In this document: positions 1 through 12,500 of the stretch, piece after piece
Numbering within the stretch: position 1 is the first letter of the stretch
Layout of the letters: each line of letters opens with the position of its first letter
Assembly (NCBI RefSeq): GCF_033115175.1
Contig: NC_084831.1
Location: 10,078,540 to 10,142,539, forward strand
From: Lepus europaeus
Lineage: Eukaryota > Chordata > Mammalia > Lagomorpha > Leporidae
Reading direction: 5' to 3'
Length of the DNA: 64,000 bases
Program-made: the position numbers and the translations under genes
Notes under the pieces: generated by a model
Databases searched by the model: none
The model's input: only the letters and a program-made list of their open reading frames with translations
What the model was told of the DNA's origin: nothing

Positions 1-109
1 TGGGATGTGCCGGGGGGACATAATGAAATTGACATCTTTCCGGGCTTGGATTTAAGTTATGTAGCAGTTACCACAAGGGTCTGAGTTATGAGAGAACTCC
101 CAGGATTCA

Positions 110-398
110 GCGAATGGAGCAGCGGGTAAAGCTGCCGCCTGCACTGTCGGCATCCCATGTGGGCGGCAGTTCGAGTCCTGGCTGCTCCACTTCCGTCCAG
201 CTCCCTGCTAATTCACCTGGGAGAGCAGCGGATGATGGCCCAAGTGCTTGGGCCCCTGCACCCATGTGGGAGATCCAGATGGAGCTCCTGGCTCCTGGCT
301 TCAACCTGGCCATTGCACCATTTGGAGAGTGAACCAGGGAACTCTGTATCTCTCTTCTCTCTCTGTAACTCTGCCTTTCAAATAAATAAAGTGACCCT
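110..398 (+). repeat. CSINE (lagomorph tRNA-derived SINE)
   Basis: GGAGCAGCGGGTAAAGCTG head, a CATCCCATGTGGGC..TTCGAGTCCTGGCTGCTCC body and a TCAAATAAATAAAG tail. Moderately diverged. Confidence 0.85.
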
Positions 399-1154
399 GA
401 GGGTGTTCCTAGAGGCTGCAGCTTCTGAGGGAAGAATGGACAGGGAAATTGGGGAGCAGGTGCCACGAGGAGGAACGGTGGCCAGAGCCCCTCTCCCCGT
501 GGCCTTATTAAGTGGACGTGACGAATGCAGCTCCCGGCTACCAGAGGGACTGGTGCCTTTCTTGTGCGCCCTAACTCCCAGGCTGTCCACAAGGACAACA
601 GCCACTGTGCTCATTCCTCTAGAGTGTGTGGGCGTGCGTCCGTGGCCCCACCGCTCCGGGCTCAGCCAGAGATCTTGGAATTGCACAGGAAGTCAGATCC
701 GTCCCTTGTCTCTTGTCCGCATTCCACGCTCCTCCCTGGGAATTGGAGCTGCTCACCTACGCAGAGAAAGCTGAGAGACGTTTAGGAAACGAAGCCACCT
801 ATGGGGCTTCCTGCAGTGGGCGCTGACACTCAGAACAGGAGGGAATGGGCGGGACCGCATCGGGGCTGGGGGAGAGTGGGGTGGGGGGTCGGGCTGAGCA
901 GGGAGCCAGCCCCACTGAGCGGTGGAGGTCTGGGCGCGGCCGGACTCGGGGTCAGGACTCCAGCTGTGGCCTTCACGCTGCATTTTTGAAACGTGTTCTT
1001 CTCCTTTCTAACCTGGGAATAGCAATACCACCCACAGACAGTGTCAAGAGGACGAAGCAAGACCATGTGTGTCGAGCCAGTGCCCGGCCAGGCGCTCACT
1101 CCCACTGAATCACAGATGGGTGACACCTGCGGGAGACAGCTTCAGCGACGGAAA

Positions 1155-1425
1155 TCGGGCAGGCAGCAGACACAGAGGTTAAGACGCTAACCGAGCTGCC
1201 CTCATCCCCTGTCGGGGTACGCGGCTTCGTGTCCTTGCTTGCTGCTCGAGCGCACCCTGTGAGGTGGTAGTGATGGCTCAGGTCACTGGGGCCCTGCCAC
1301 CCACATGGGAGACCTGGACTGAAGTCTCAGCACCTTGGGCGTTTGGGGAGAGAACCAGCAGATGGGAACTTGCTCTTCCTGTCCCTCTACCTCTCAGATA
1401 AATAAATAGATAATTTTAAAAGAAA
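1155..1425 (+). repeat. CSINE, old diverged copy
   Basis: Recognisable from CCTGCCACCCACATGGGAGACCTGGACTGAAG, an AGAACCAGCAGATGGGA block and the CTCTCAGATAAATAAATAGATAA tail. The head is badly eroded. Confidence 0.65.
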
Positions 1426-2389
1426 GCCCTTTGAAAACAATTGTCCTGAAGCCAACGTGAGGGCACCCACCGGCTCCTGAGAATGCCAGACACTTGCCCC
1501 CGACAGAACCTTTTGTCGCACTGGTCGCCGCCTCCCCGTGGAGGGCTCTGCTCCCCCAGCAGGCTAAGCTGTTTTAATCCAGATGCAGCACCGGCCCTGA
1601 CCCCTCTTAGCAAGGCTGATGGCACGCGTGGCCACGGGTTTTCTTTCTGTCTGTGTCAGCTTCGTGGAGACACCACCTGCGTGCCTTCAACCACGCACGG
1701 CTCAGTGGTTCTGCTCAAACTCGGAGCTGTAGCCTTTGGCACCATCACCACAACCCTCTTCACAGCATCAGCTGGAGAGAAGCCAGCAGCCTAAGACCCC
1801 ACCCCTCCCCGCTCCCAGGGACCCCACGCTGCTTCCTGTGTCTCCAGATTTAACCACTCGGGAAACATCACCTAGATGGACTCACACGGTGCGCCCACTG
1901 GAGCCTGGCTTCCTTCATGTAGCGAGAGACCCCGACTCCAGTCCGTGTTGCAGGTGTCAGGGCTTCCTTGTGTGTGACCGGACAACACTGTGTTGTGTGC
2001 ACAGAGCACGCTTTGTGCATCCATCATCACTCGACAGGCACTCCGGCGTTCCATCCCCAATGTGGTGCGCATCCGTGTACCCGTTTCCCGTTCCATTCCT
2101 CTTCTCCCTTAAACACAGATCGCTAGGGAAGCAGCTAAGTATCGACACGAGAATTGAGGACAATGCGCTGAACAGTGGGCACTCGTCTAGACAAACCCGG
2201 AGAGTCGCCCACGCACCTGCCTCTATGAGGTGCATCCTAAGTCTTCGGGCTTTGCGAGGCCTTAGTGGGCAGCCCTGAGACCACCCGTGAACTCACTGGA
2301 GGCATCACGGAAGGCGCCCCGTGCTTTCTTCCCGAGCATCCTATGAGGATCCATGGGACAAAGCTTCTCCAGTCTCATTGCTAATTCTG

Positions 2390-2703
2390 GGTCTGGCGGT
2401 GTGGCACCGCAGGATGAGCCACAGCCTCCCATGGGAGTACCCGTTTAAGTCCGGGCTGCTCCACTTCAGATCCAGCTCCCTGCTAATGGCCTGGGAAAGC
2501 AGCGGAGGATGGCCCACGCTCTTGGGCCCCTGTACCCACATGAGAGACCCAAATGAAGCTCCTGGCTTCTGCCTGGCTCAGCCCCAGCTGCTGCGGCCAT
2601 TTGGGGAGTGAACCAGCAGATGGAAGATCCTTCTCTCCGTCTGTCTCTCTCCTCCTCTCTGTAACTCTGCCTTTCAAATAAATGAATCAATCTTTATTTA
2701 GAA
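2390..2703 (+). repeat. CSINE
   Basis: Head GGCGGTGTGGCACCGCAGGATGAGCC, then the CCGGGCTGCTCCACTTC block, the GATGGCCCACGCTCTTGGGCCCC block and a CAAATAAATGAATCAATCTTTA tail. Confidence 0.85.
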
Positions 2704-3196
2704 AAACAGGAAATCCGCCCAGGCTCCTGTGTGAGAAGTGGGAAGGCCTCTAGATCCGCGCGTGCTGGGCTGCTTCCATGCGCTGCGACCTCGAACCCTG
2801 ACCTGACCCCGGATCCAATCATCGCTCCCCGTCTGAGTCTAATCACAATGAGCTCCTGGCATTGAAGGCACTTGGAGGGGCTGGGTATCAGACACCTGAT
2901 CTGTCAGGGTCTCCTCCTGCCATGGCCATGGGCAGTGCCTGAGCTGGCAGAGCAGGCAGGCGGCGCTTCCAGGCCTTCCCGGTGCCCGAAGCATCCATGC
3001 CCCTTCTGCACCGGCTCCCACGTGCTCTTCTCTGAGTGCTTTGTTCTCCCAGTGGTTCCTGTGCAGGGAGCTTGGTCCTGGGTGTGGGGGGCGGGGGGCA
3101 GTACTGGGAGGGGAGGTTCAGTTGGAGGTTCTGGTCAGTTGGGGGCACTGCCCACATAGGGGGTTGAGGTCTTTCTTGTGAACCCTGATTAATTCC

Positions 3197-3470
3197 TTTT
3201 TTTAAAGAAAATTTGTTTATGTATTTGAAAGACCAAGTGACACACAGAGAAAGAGAGAAAGATCTTCCAACCACTGGTGCACTCTCCAAATGGCTGCAAC
3301 AGCCAGGGCTGGGCCAGGCCGAAGCCAGGAACTGGGAACCTCACGCAGGTCTCACGTGGGTGCCAGGGGCCAAGTGCTTAGGCCATCATCTGCTGCCTTT
3401 TCAGGCACATTAGCAGGGAGCTGGATTGGAAGCAGAGCAGCCGAGACTCAGCCCTCTGTTCTGATGGAAG
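3197..3470 (-). repeat. CSINE, antisense
   Basis: Starts with the reversed tail (TTTAAAG..TTTATGTATTTGAAAGACC), then a GAGAAAGAGAGAAAG stretch and TCTTCCAACCACTGGTGCACTC. Diverged at its head end. Confidence 0.75.
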
Positions 3471-4760
3471 ATGCTGTTGTTGCAACTTGCAGCTTTTCTT
3501 GCTACTGGCCCCCTGGCCGATGCCTGAGCTTGGCCCCACCCAAGCTTCTCCAGCTTCCTGTCTGGCCATGTGAGTCTTCCTTCCACACGCACTTGCTCCA
3601 TGGTCATCGCCATGATGGGACAGAGCCACAAGGCCCACAGCAGAGCTGGGCCAAGGCCAGCACCTTGCCCTTGAACCTCCAGAGCCACGAGCTCAGTCGG
3701 CCTCTTTTCCTTGCGCCGCCGGCCTGCCTGGGGTAATTCGCCGCAGCAACCAAGAACAGCCTGAGCCCCCTCGCCTTCTCCTTAGCTTTCCTGCGTCAAC
3801 CCTCACGGCTCGATCAGAGAAAGGCCGAGGCTGTGGCTGTGAGGACATTCTGCCAGGGGCCTGCTCCGGAGCTTCCTCCCCCAGCAGCCACTCCCCTGGC
3901 TGAGAACCCTGTGCCGCCCGGGCTGCTGCCGAGGTCAAGTTCGAGAGAACACCTGCATTCTCAGCAGCCACCTCAGAGGACAGCGATACCTCCGCTCCCC
4001 CAACCAAGGTGCCGGGGGAGGTGGCAGCACCATCTTTTTAAGTGCCGCCCCCTTCTCCGCAGCTGTGGGGGCAGGGAGGGAGGCCTGCGGTGCTCTTTGG
4101 GATTCATCGGCATCTTCTTCACGGTCCAGTGTAGACTCCATTTTTGCAAACATTCCACGGACATTTGAAAGAAAAGAAAGCTCTTCCATTTGGGTAGCAA
4201 TGGATGAAACACACCTATACATGGCACACTACACACATGACACACCCGCGTACATACAGTACTCAACACACACTTATGCTGGACTGAGTGTTAATTATCG
4301 GTGCAGAATATGTATCTCAGCAAAACCAAGTTTCTTGGCTGCAGACACAGGAGGCGCTGGAGGAAGCGCCGGTTTGGGGAAGGTCTGTCTGCGTCGTGGT
4401 GGGAGTGGTGCTAAAAAAAAAGGGCTTCTTATCCATTCCACGGCGCTAAGGGGTCTGTTTTGCCTTCCCTCGAATCGCTTAGTCCTTACTTGCAAAACTC
4501 TTCCTGTGAGAAGGGATGGAAAGAAACCAAAGACGGAGCAGGTGCAACAGTGAGATATTAGCCCTGGGAATCCTGCGCTGGCAGGAATTCTAACCAAGGA
4601 TCCGAGTGCGCTGCCCCCTGCCAAGGTCACGTCATCCATCCAGTGCTAAGTGCTTTGCTGTGTGTTGCCCATTTCCAGGGCGTACTCTAGGGGTGGGCAG
4701 AGGGCTGAGTCCCGGGCATCACAGCTCCCAGGCCTCACTGAAGGTTCAGCACAGGCACTT

Positions 4761-4913
4761 GACCCAGGCGGAGCTGGAGACACGACAGGTTCACTGAGAC
4801 CCTTGGACAATGACCCAGGCGGAGCTGGAGACACGACAGGTTCACTGAGACCCTTGGACAATGACCCAGGCGGAGCTGGAGACACGACAGGTTCACTGAG
4901 ACCCTTGGACAAG
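4761..4913. repeat. 51-bp minisatellite, three copies, essentially perfect
   Basis: Units start at 4761, 4812 and 4863 with GACCCAGGCGGAGCTGGAGA. The only difference seen is the last base of the third unit. The period is 17 codons, so a + frame reads DPGGAGDTTGSLRPLDN three times, but nothing supports that frame as a gene. Confidence 0.95.
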
Positions 4914-6047
4914 AGCTGAATGCTTACCTGTTGAACTTGAACAAGGGAGAATGTGAGGCTGGAGCCGTGGGCAGCCCACTTGGCGGCAGGAGGAGCGAGC
5001 CCGTCTGAGCAAGGCACCAGCGCAGAGGCAGGGGGGCCAGGTGAGGCTGAGAGAGTGAAAGGAGGGCTGGTGATGTCATCTGAGACCCCGGGCCCTGCTG
5101 TGTCTGGAGCTGGAACCACCCTGGGCCTTCCCAGTAACGGGAGCCCCTAATCCTCTGTAGCCCAGTTTGGGTTGCGTCGTGCGGGTCATTTGTAATTGAG
5201 AATCCTGATATGGGGGCCTGCGGTGCTGCTGGAGGGTATAAGGATGATCCAGAAACGGCCCCTCCCGGCAGGAATCTAACAGCTGAGCGAGATCAGCACG
5301 GACCTGAGATGGAGCTTTACACGCCTTGGCCGAGGCCCTGGGGAACCACGTGCTGCAGGGCCTCCTGCCCGGGGGAGCCGAGGGGTGCCGTGCGTTCCAG
5401 GGTTCACCCTAGGAACCGGCACCTGGTCCTCCCAGGGCGCTACAGGGTTGAAACCCTCGAGGGTTTCCCACCCGAGTGCACTTCCAATCAATCGAGCTCC
5501 TGTTCCAATCAGACCTGGTAGGCGTTTAATTGCTTTGCATTGATTTTGGCCAGCGGTGCCTTCCAAGCCCCCAGCCTGGGGACAGAGAGAGATTAGTCAC
5601 GTAGGGGAGGCTTCTTGCTGACAGCAGCGAGAGCAAGCGGGGTGTGGAGACAGTTTAAACTCATCTTGGAAACTGGCATCCCGCGAGGACCTGGGATGTG
5701 GGAGCCCTCCTGACAAAGGGTGACCGGGGGCCTCGGGGGAGCAGACGCGGGAACGACCCTCTGTTACGTGCTCGCGGCGTGCCGGCCCTGGCTGCTCCCT
5801 TCCCTGGCACTGGCTCTTAAACGGTTCATGGAAACTGTGCGTTATGCAAAGATCATGCTTGCACCGAGCTAAATGTCTCTTGATTCCTTTTTCCAAGCAC
5901 TTTTGGAGACGCCCTCGTGTACGCCACGGTGCGCTCAGCTTTGCACGGCAGGATGCAAGGCCAAGTTCAGTGGTGCCCCTGGCACCGTGCAGGAGGCTCC
6001 TTGAGATCAACCACGGGTAGTGCGTCCCCTGCATACGCTGTCTCATT

Positions 6048-6300
6048 TCATCTGTTTATTTGAGGCAGAGAAACATCGAGAAAGAGAGACAGAAGCAGAG
6101 ACAGGCACTCCCCGGATGCACGCACCAGCCCGGGGCCGGACCGGGCTGAAGGCTGGAGCCCAGAAATCAACCTGGCAGAACACACGTGCTTGAGCCATCA
6201 GTTGCTGCCTGCCAGGATGTGCGTGAGCCGGAAGCCGGATCGGAAGCCGAGTCGGGACTCCCGCACACTCACTCCAATACAGGACGCAGGCTTCCCACTC
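6048..6300 (-). repeat. CSINE, antisense, old and shortened
   Basis: TGTTTATTTGAGGCAGAGA followed by an AGAAAGAGAGACAGA stretch, then AGCCATCAGTTGCTGCCTGCCAGG and GGAAGCCGGATCGGAAG as eroded body blocks. Confidence 0.6.
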
Positions 6301-7339
6301 TACAGATGAGAGGGAAGGCGCTTCCTGCCCAGCCGGGATGGGAGGGGCTCGGGGTTGGCCTTGGGTGCGTCCTGTGGTTCCATGACGCCAGGAAGAGACT
6401 TCTTTGCGGCTGGGTCCCTGTGCCCTGTTCTTCCTATGCACTGTCAGGTGGTGCAGAGTGCCTGCTTTGAGGCCTTGGCTGCCCGAGGCCCGAGTTATGA
6501 ATCCCCCGCAGTGCTGAGTGCGCAGTGGCTCCCAGGGTTTTCCACTGGAGGTGAGAGGCAGTGACCAGCCCAGGGCAGCTCTCTCTTCCTGGCGGTACTG
6601 ACAGCTGTCTACTCCGGGCAGCCGCTGAAGGGTGAGATTTGCTCTCTGGTGGGGCAAGCAGACCTCATGCTGGAGACCCCCGGGCAGGAGATTTGGCTCC
6701 ACCCTCGCCTGGAATGTGCCTGGGTTCAGGGATGGCCCTGAACAGACCGCAGAGCAGGACCCAGCGGGGGGCGGTCCTTACCGCTCTCCCTCACAGCTGG
6801 GACTGGAGCCCGGACCTCGCGTTTCCCGAGGATTTACTGAGCACGAGGCTCGCGGGCTCAGAGATGAAGCAGATGGTTTCCTAACATCGGCAGCAGCAGC
6901 CGGCAAAGAGAAAGACAGAGGCGTGAGTAACCATGGCACCGGCCGAAGTCAACAACCACGTTTGGTGCAGACGGGCAGAGCGCGCTGAGAAGCCGGGAGA
7001 GGGAGTGACGAACTCGGCGGATGGGCTCGTTTATGGGAGCTGGCTCCTGAGGGGTGAATAGGAGTTCGAGACTAGGAGTCAGGCGCAGGCGGGCCAAGCA
7101 GGTGGGACTGAGCTGTCAAAGGCACGGAGGCTCAGGGAGCATGCGTGTGTTTGGGTGCAGTGAACAGTCCCATGGTGAGAGACTGCACAGCCACGCGGGC
7201 GTTGAGGTGCAGCCAGGCTCGCTCATTCATTCTTTCACTCCTGATTGCATTCATTCCTCTAGCCAGGAAGTGACCCCTGAGTCAGACATGGGTCAGCCAG
7301 GAGAAAATCAAGCGGACTGGGTGACAGCTGGATCTTCTG

Positions 7340-7510
7340 CCGCAGGGTGCTCAGGGCAGCGAGCTGGAGATGAGCCCTGCCTATCAGCTGCACCTCCGCT
7401 CTCTGGGCCTCAGTCTTCCCATGTGTGAAATGGGATCATAATCAACCCCAACCCAGTGAGGTTCTAAGATGCAAATGAGTTACTATGCAGACAGGGCTCC
7501 TACAGGGCCC
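7340..7510 (+). repeat. MIR
   Basis: CTCTGGGCCTCAGTCTTCCCATGTGTGAAATGGGATCATAATCAACC and CAGTGAGGTTCTAAGATGCAAATGAG match the MIR 3' half. Confidence 0.65.
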
Positions 7511-7779
7511 TGACGTGTGAACAGCCAGTGAGAACCACTGTGTGCAAAACACATTGCTTGTCAGTGCAAAGGCAAACCTCAGTGGGATGGTCCCCCCACC
7601 CCCCCGCCCAGAATATATTGATGTGTGCTCCTGGCCGCTAGCTGGCCAGCCTTGAATGCCAAGATCAGAGCCATGGAGGCGCAGGACCTTCCCAAGGTCA
7701 CGGCCACCATTCTCAACACCAAACACCACGTCTGGGGGTGCCACGGGGAGCAGACTTTTCCAGAGAAATATGGATGCGG

Positions 7780-7960
7780 CCTCTTCCCAGTATGAAAATA
7801 GATCGCCCTGGGACGGGCACAGCTAATGAAGACGATAATTAGAATTGCTTATTAGGACCTGTCTTCTCAAGTTCATCTGTGCTTTTAATAGAATCTACCA
7901 CACATCTGCTTAGCGGGGCTGACAAACCCTCCTGATTCGGTGTATTTTAAAACAAGGTCT
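7780..7960. promoter_or_regulatory. Candidate conserved non-coding element, homeodomain-site rich
   Basis: An AT-rich unique island in GC-rich surroundings: AGCTAATGAAGACGATAATTAGAATTGCTTATTAGGACC, CTTTTAATAGAATC and GTATTTTAAAACAAGG. It has several TAAT/ATTA cores and no repeat similarity. It abuts a 110-base G+C-rich patch (7970-8080) with many CpGs. An enhancer role is inference. Confidence 0.3.
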
Positions 7961-8478
7961 CGGCACCCTGGCTGCGCCCGGTCTCCCCCCTCCCCGTCTC
8001 CGCCATCTGCCGCGGTGGCCTTCCCGGCTGCAGGGGCCTGCGCGGGGCCCGGCGGGCGGGAGAGGCGGCTAAGGAGACAGCCCCTGCCCGCCTCCTAGCT
8101 CTGCAGCCTCTCTGTCATTGCCGGGTGGAGCAGCTTCCCCCACACCCCGGCCCCACCGTGGGCCTGACCACCTGCAACCTCGGAGCGTGACTGTGGAAGT
8201 CGGGTGGTGATGGCTGTGACTGGTTGAGGTAAAATGAGGTCCTACTGGGCCAGACCCTAATGCGGAACCTGATGGCCTTGTACGAGGCCCCCCAGGGGAA
8301 AGGCCACGCAACCCTGGAGGCAGAGACAGGAGTGACACCGCCACAGCCGAGGGATGTGCCGAAGTCTCCGGGATTGGGCTACAGGCCAGGATTCCTCCTG
8401 CCTCGGGCCCCACGCTCCTGGTGGAGGTCTAGGCCCACTCGCTGCAACCGTGGTTGAAGGACAATAAAAAAAAAAAAA

Positions 8479-8830
8479 GGCCGGCGCTGCGGCTCACTAG
8501 GCTAATCCTCCGCCTTGCGGCGCCGGCACACCGGGTTCTAGTCCCGGTTGGGGCACTGATCCTGCCCCGGTTGCTCCTCTTCCAGGCCAGCTCTCTGCTG
8601 TGGCCCGGGAAGGCAGTGGAGGATGGCCCAAGTCCTTGGGCCCTGCACCCCATGGGAGGCCAGGAGAAGCACCTGGCTCCTGCCATCGGATCAGCGCGGT
8701 GCGCCGGCCAGAGCGCGCTACCGCGGCGGCCATTGGAGGGTGAACCAACGGCAAAAGGAAGACCTTTCTCTCTGTCTCTCTCTCTCACTATCCACTCTGC
8801 CTCTCAAAAAAAAAGAAAAAAAAAAAAGTT
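8479..8830 (+). repeat. CSINE, young subfamily, nearly full length
   Basis: Starts GGCCGGCGCTGCGGCTCACTAGG. An internal promoter B box, GGTTCTAGTCC, lies at 8534-8544. The copy ends in TCTCTCTCTCTCACTATCCACTCTGCC followed by an A-rich tail. It shares the GGCTCACTAGGCTAATCCTC head with the copy at 33919 and is far less diverged than the other SINEs here. Inserted in a poly-A stretch, so the target duplication cannot be read. Confidence 0.9.
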
Positions 8831-9937
8831 GATCCGGACATCGCCAAGGCCAAGACGCCTAAGAAGGAATTTCCAGTGCTTCCAAGAATGGATGCTCCAT
8901 GGGCACCCGGACCCCTAACCCGAGGCCCTGGGCACAGGGCCCCTCCCAGCCTGGTCCATGGACAGCGCCTGGGACTGCTGTGCCGAGGAGGCCATCCTGG
9001 CGGTGGTGTGAACTGGGCCAGGCCGAGGCGGGATCGAAGCCGGACGCTGAGGGAGGACAGCCCCTCCTCCCACCCAGCGTGGACTTCCGACCTTGTGGCG
9101 CCCGTCTCTTGCATCTCAAGTGCAGGCTCCTCGTTCCCAGGCCCCCAAGGCTGCGCTCCTTGGCTGCTGGCCAGCCAGGGCCCTCCCAGTGCAGGGGGCC
9201 CAGCAGGGCTCAGAACCCATCGTCGGGACGCGGAAACCTGCGCCCACCCTCCTCCTCTTCGGCCTGGAAAACTTGTTGTTTCGTGAGGTCTGCAAGAGCT
9301 GGGAGGTGGACTCTGCCGGGGCCTGTGAGTGGCCGGAGAAGGAGGCAGGAGGCAAACGCCGCGCTGGACTTAGCCCCGGGCAGCAGGTGGGAAAGCCGGG
9401 AGCCCCTGATTCCCCGGGGACCTGACCAGGCGCGATGCTGATGGCAGAGCGGCCCTGGGGTCCAGGCGGGACAGGCTCTGCCGAGCAGGAAAGCAGCTAG
9501 CTGCCATCACAGGGCCGTGGGGAGGATGGAGTGATGGAGCACATGCTTGTCACTTGGTTGGTGTCAGGTGCCGTTATATGTGCTGCTATGGTAACGGCAG
9601 GTGCCCTCCTGAGGACTCTGACATCTGTGTCGGCTTCACCTGCGGTCTCTGAGCACCCCCAGGGCGTGGCGGTATGGGGTGGGCACAAGCAGAAGAGCTG
9701 GCCTGGCCCCTGCTCCAAGGGGCTCCTCCTGGCCCTGTGCCCTTGGCTTTCTCGTGCTGAGTGGTGACAGGCATCAGGCCCCAGACTGTGCTGGGATGGG
9801 TGGAGGGAGCATGGAGACACACACAGAGGCAGCCACGCATCAGTGCAGCCAGGCCTACTCCCAAGGCCACCAGAGAGGACCTGCTCCTACAGCCCTGGCA
9901 TGGTCATCTTCGTGGCTGTTCCCAATCCAGCTCATTC

Positions 9938-10268
9938 GTTTTTTAAGATATATTATTTGTCTACTTGAGAGGTAGAGTTACAAAGAAATGGAGAGACAGA
10001 GAGAGAGAGAGAGAAGTCTTCCATCCGCTGGTTCATTCCCCAAATGTCCACAATGGCCAGAGCTGCGCCAATCCAAAGCCAAGGGCCAGGAGCTTCTTCT
10101 GGGTCTCCCACATGGGTGCAGGGGCCCAAGGACTTGGGCCATCTTCCACTGCTTTCCCAGGCCACAGCAGAGAGCTGGTTTGGAAGAGGAGCAGCCAGGA
10201 CTCGAACCAGTGCCCATATGGGATGCTGGTGCCACAGATGGAGGCCTAGCCTACTATGCCACAGCACT
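9938..10268 (-). repeat. CSINE, antisense
   Basis: Reversed tail with AAGATATATTATTTGTCTACTTGAG, a GAGAGAGAGAGAGA run, then the CATGGGTGCAGGGGCCCAAGG body and ATGCCACAGCACTGGCCCC at the head end. Directly abuts an antisense MIR. Confidence 0.85.
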
Positions 10269-10350
10269 GGCCCCACAACCCATTTTATAGATGGGGAAAC
10301 TGAGGCTCGGAGAGTTGAGGAGACTCACCCAAGGCTGCACAGGCCTGGCA
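10268..10350 (-). repeat. MIR, antisense
   Basis: CCCATTTTATAGATGGGGAAACTGAGGCTCGGAGAGTTGAGG..ACCCAAGGCTGCACAGGCC. Confidence 0.75.
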
Positions 10351-12113
10351 TTTGGTCTCAGGATCACAACTTCCAGAGGTGAACATCTTAACCACTTGCA
10401 TTTCTTGAACTGGACGTGTGACCTTGGCCAGTGTTCAGCCGAGTGGACTGAAGTCTGTAGGTCCAGGACATGGGAGCAGCGTTTGAGACTGAGGCAGGCA
10501 GGGGCTGCTCTGCCTCCGGCCACGACAGGAGACCTGAACGGGGGGCATTGGGCTTACGGGGCACCCCCTTCCTCTCTTCTGCCATTTCCCAGCCCTCCTG
10601 AGCGCCCCGGCGGGACTGCTGGCAAACTCCCCCATCCATGTTTCATTATTATAATGAAAAACCTGAGGCAGGCCACTGTGTAAAGAAAAGAGGTCCTTTT
10701 GACTCCCGGTTCTGGAGATGCATGTCCGGGGGCTTCGCTTGGCATTGCCCTTCTTGCTGGCAGAGACCCGGGTCAGAGCGTCGGGTGGCAAGAGCTGCAT
10801 CTCTGTGCCTCTCCCTCTGCTCTCACGGCCACCAGGATCCAATCACGGGCATCCCTAAGGATTTATCAAATCCTGACCCCAGCGCAGAGGCCCAGCTCTG
10901 CACAGCACCGTCCACGGAGTTCCACCCTCTTCCTACCTCGCGGTGGGGATGGCAACCCTCCAGCCAGATCCAAACCACAGCCGCTGCCCAGGAGGCCAGC
11001 TCCCCTGTCCCCAGGCCTGCGAGCACCTTGGGCTGTGGGGACGCCAATCTTGCCAGAGCCAGGACTCTGGGGACCTGAGCGCCGTTGTCCTTGTCGCATT
11101 CCAGCTTCCCTCGCCGCCTCCCATCACCACACAAGTCCGGGGTGGCCCCACCCTTCCAGGCTCTGGAACTGTCCACCTGCCCTTCGAACAGCCCCAACCT
11201 TTGCCAGGCTCTGGGGTTTCCTCAACTTTTCAGCGCTTCCCCAGTGTGAACACAGCTCTGGCCCGCGGGGGCCCGTGGGTGCAAGTGTGGCACCGCGTGC
11301 TCTAACCACAGGCCGCGTGCGAGGACCCCACCCTGTGACTATGAGGCATCAGGACACGCGGCCGGGCTGCCGAAAGACCTGTAGTTTGTAGATCCTCGCC
11401 TACGATCATGTTTCCTGTGCAGCAGGCCTCGGCCATCGGGTGGGCGAAGTCACAGCTCCGTCGGTTTCCGCCTCGGATTCCAAGTGTCGCTTTGGGTCGG
11501 GCTCGCGGGGTTGAGAGCAGGCGCTGGTCTCCGTCCGGTGCTGAGCAGTGTTCCAAAGCGGTGGCGGTGGGCTGTGCCCCAGCTCTCGCGCCTGCTCTGC
11601 GTCGCGTCCCCAAATTACAGGCTTTCCGGTGAGGCCGCCCTCGCTCCACAGCGGCTGGGAGGAGCGGGTCTAATTAGCAGGCAGATCCGCTCCGATCCGT
11701 GTGCCAGTCTCCGCCCTCCGCCACTTCCTGCCTGCTCCCACCCAACACCCACCCCCGCTTTGCTTGCCTGTTCAGCCTGAGGTTTCCAGCGAAAGAGAGC
11801 AGTCAGAACACCCACTGGAAGCTGAAAACTGCAGGCGCCAGGTCTCATCCTCTGTGCCGCGACGGTGTTGAAAACAGCAATCATCAAATTTGCACACTAA
11901 CGGTATTTTCAGCTGGGGCTTTGAGGAGGTGATTAGGGTAAGAGGAGGGGGTGGGGTCCTCACCGTGGCATCAGTGGCTTTGCAAGAAGAGGGAGCCTGA
12001 GCTAGTGCACCTGCTGGAGCTCACGGAGAGATGCCCTCCACTGGGATCCTGCAGTGAGAAGAACCCGCCCCCCATGCTGGTGCTCTCTCTTGGACTTGCC
12101 TGCCCCCAGAGCT

Positions 12114-12164
12114 GTGAGCCCAGCGCACCTGTGAGCCCAGCGCACCTGTGAGCCCAGCGCACCT
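12114..12164. repeat. 17-bp tandem repeat, three perfect copies
   Basis: GTGAGCCCAGCGCACCT at 12114, 12131 and 12148 with no differences. Confidence 0.95.
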
Positions 12165-12369
12165 GGCTTCTCCATCAGTTGCCCAGACCCAGGTATTCTG
12201 TAATAGCCACAGACACATGGCTATGCACAGCCCTGGTGTCTGTCCAGGGTGAGGCCTGGCCTTGGGCTCCTCAGCTTTGACCCTCAGCGACCTGCTGGAC
12301 AGACTCGTGGAGAGTAGGGCCCAAGGGCTCACCCTGGGGAAATGCAGCCCCTTCCACTCAACAGTGAAA

Positions 12370-12500
12370 GACCACAGGCCTTGGAGTTTGGACAGACCGA
12401 GGGCTGAGTCCCAGTCTCACCCGTTCCTGGCCATGACTTTGATCACAATGGCTCACAGATGAGGGTCCGCATCGACAAAACCAGGCTAATGGCAGTGACT
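12370..12500 (+). repeat. MIR, diverged
   Basis: GGCCTTGGAGTTTGGACAGACC..GCTGAGTCCCAGTCTCACCC..CTGGCCATGACTTTG..CAGATGAGGGTCC. Confidence 0.5.

Noticed and set aside
4650-4919. Plus frame with three 17-residue repeats (DPGGAGDTTGSLRPLDN)
   Set aside because: Arises from the 51-bp minisatellite; no conserved flanks or splice signals.
8490-8550. Possible tRNA gene (A box and B box)
   Set aside because: These are the internal promoter boxes of the tRNA-derived SINE. No cloverleaf is completed.
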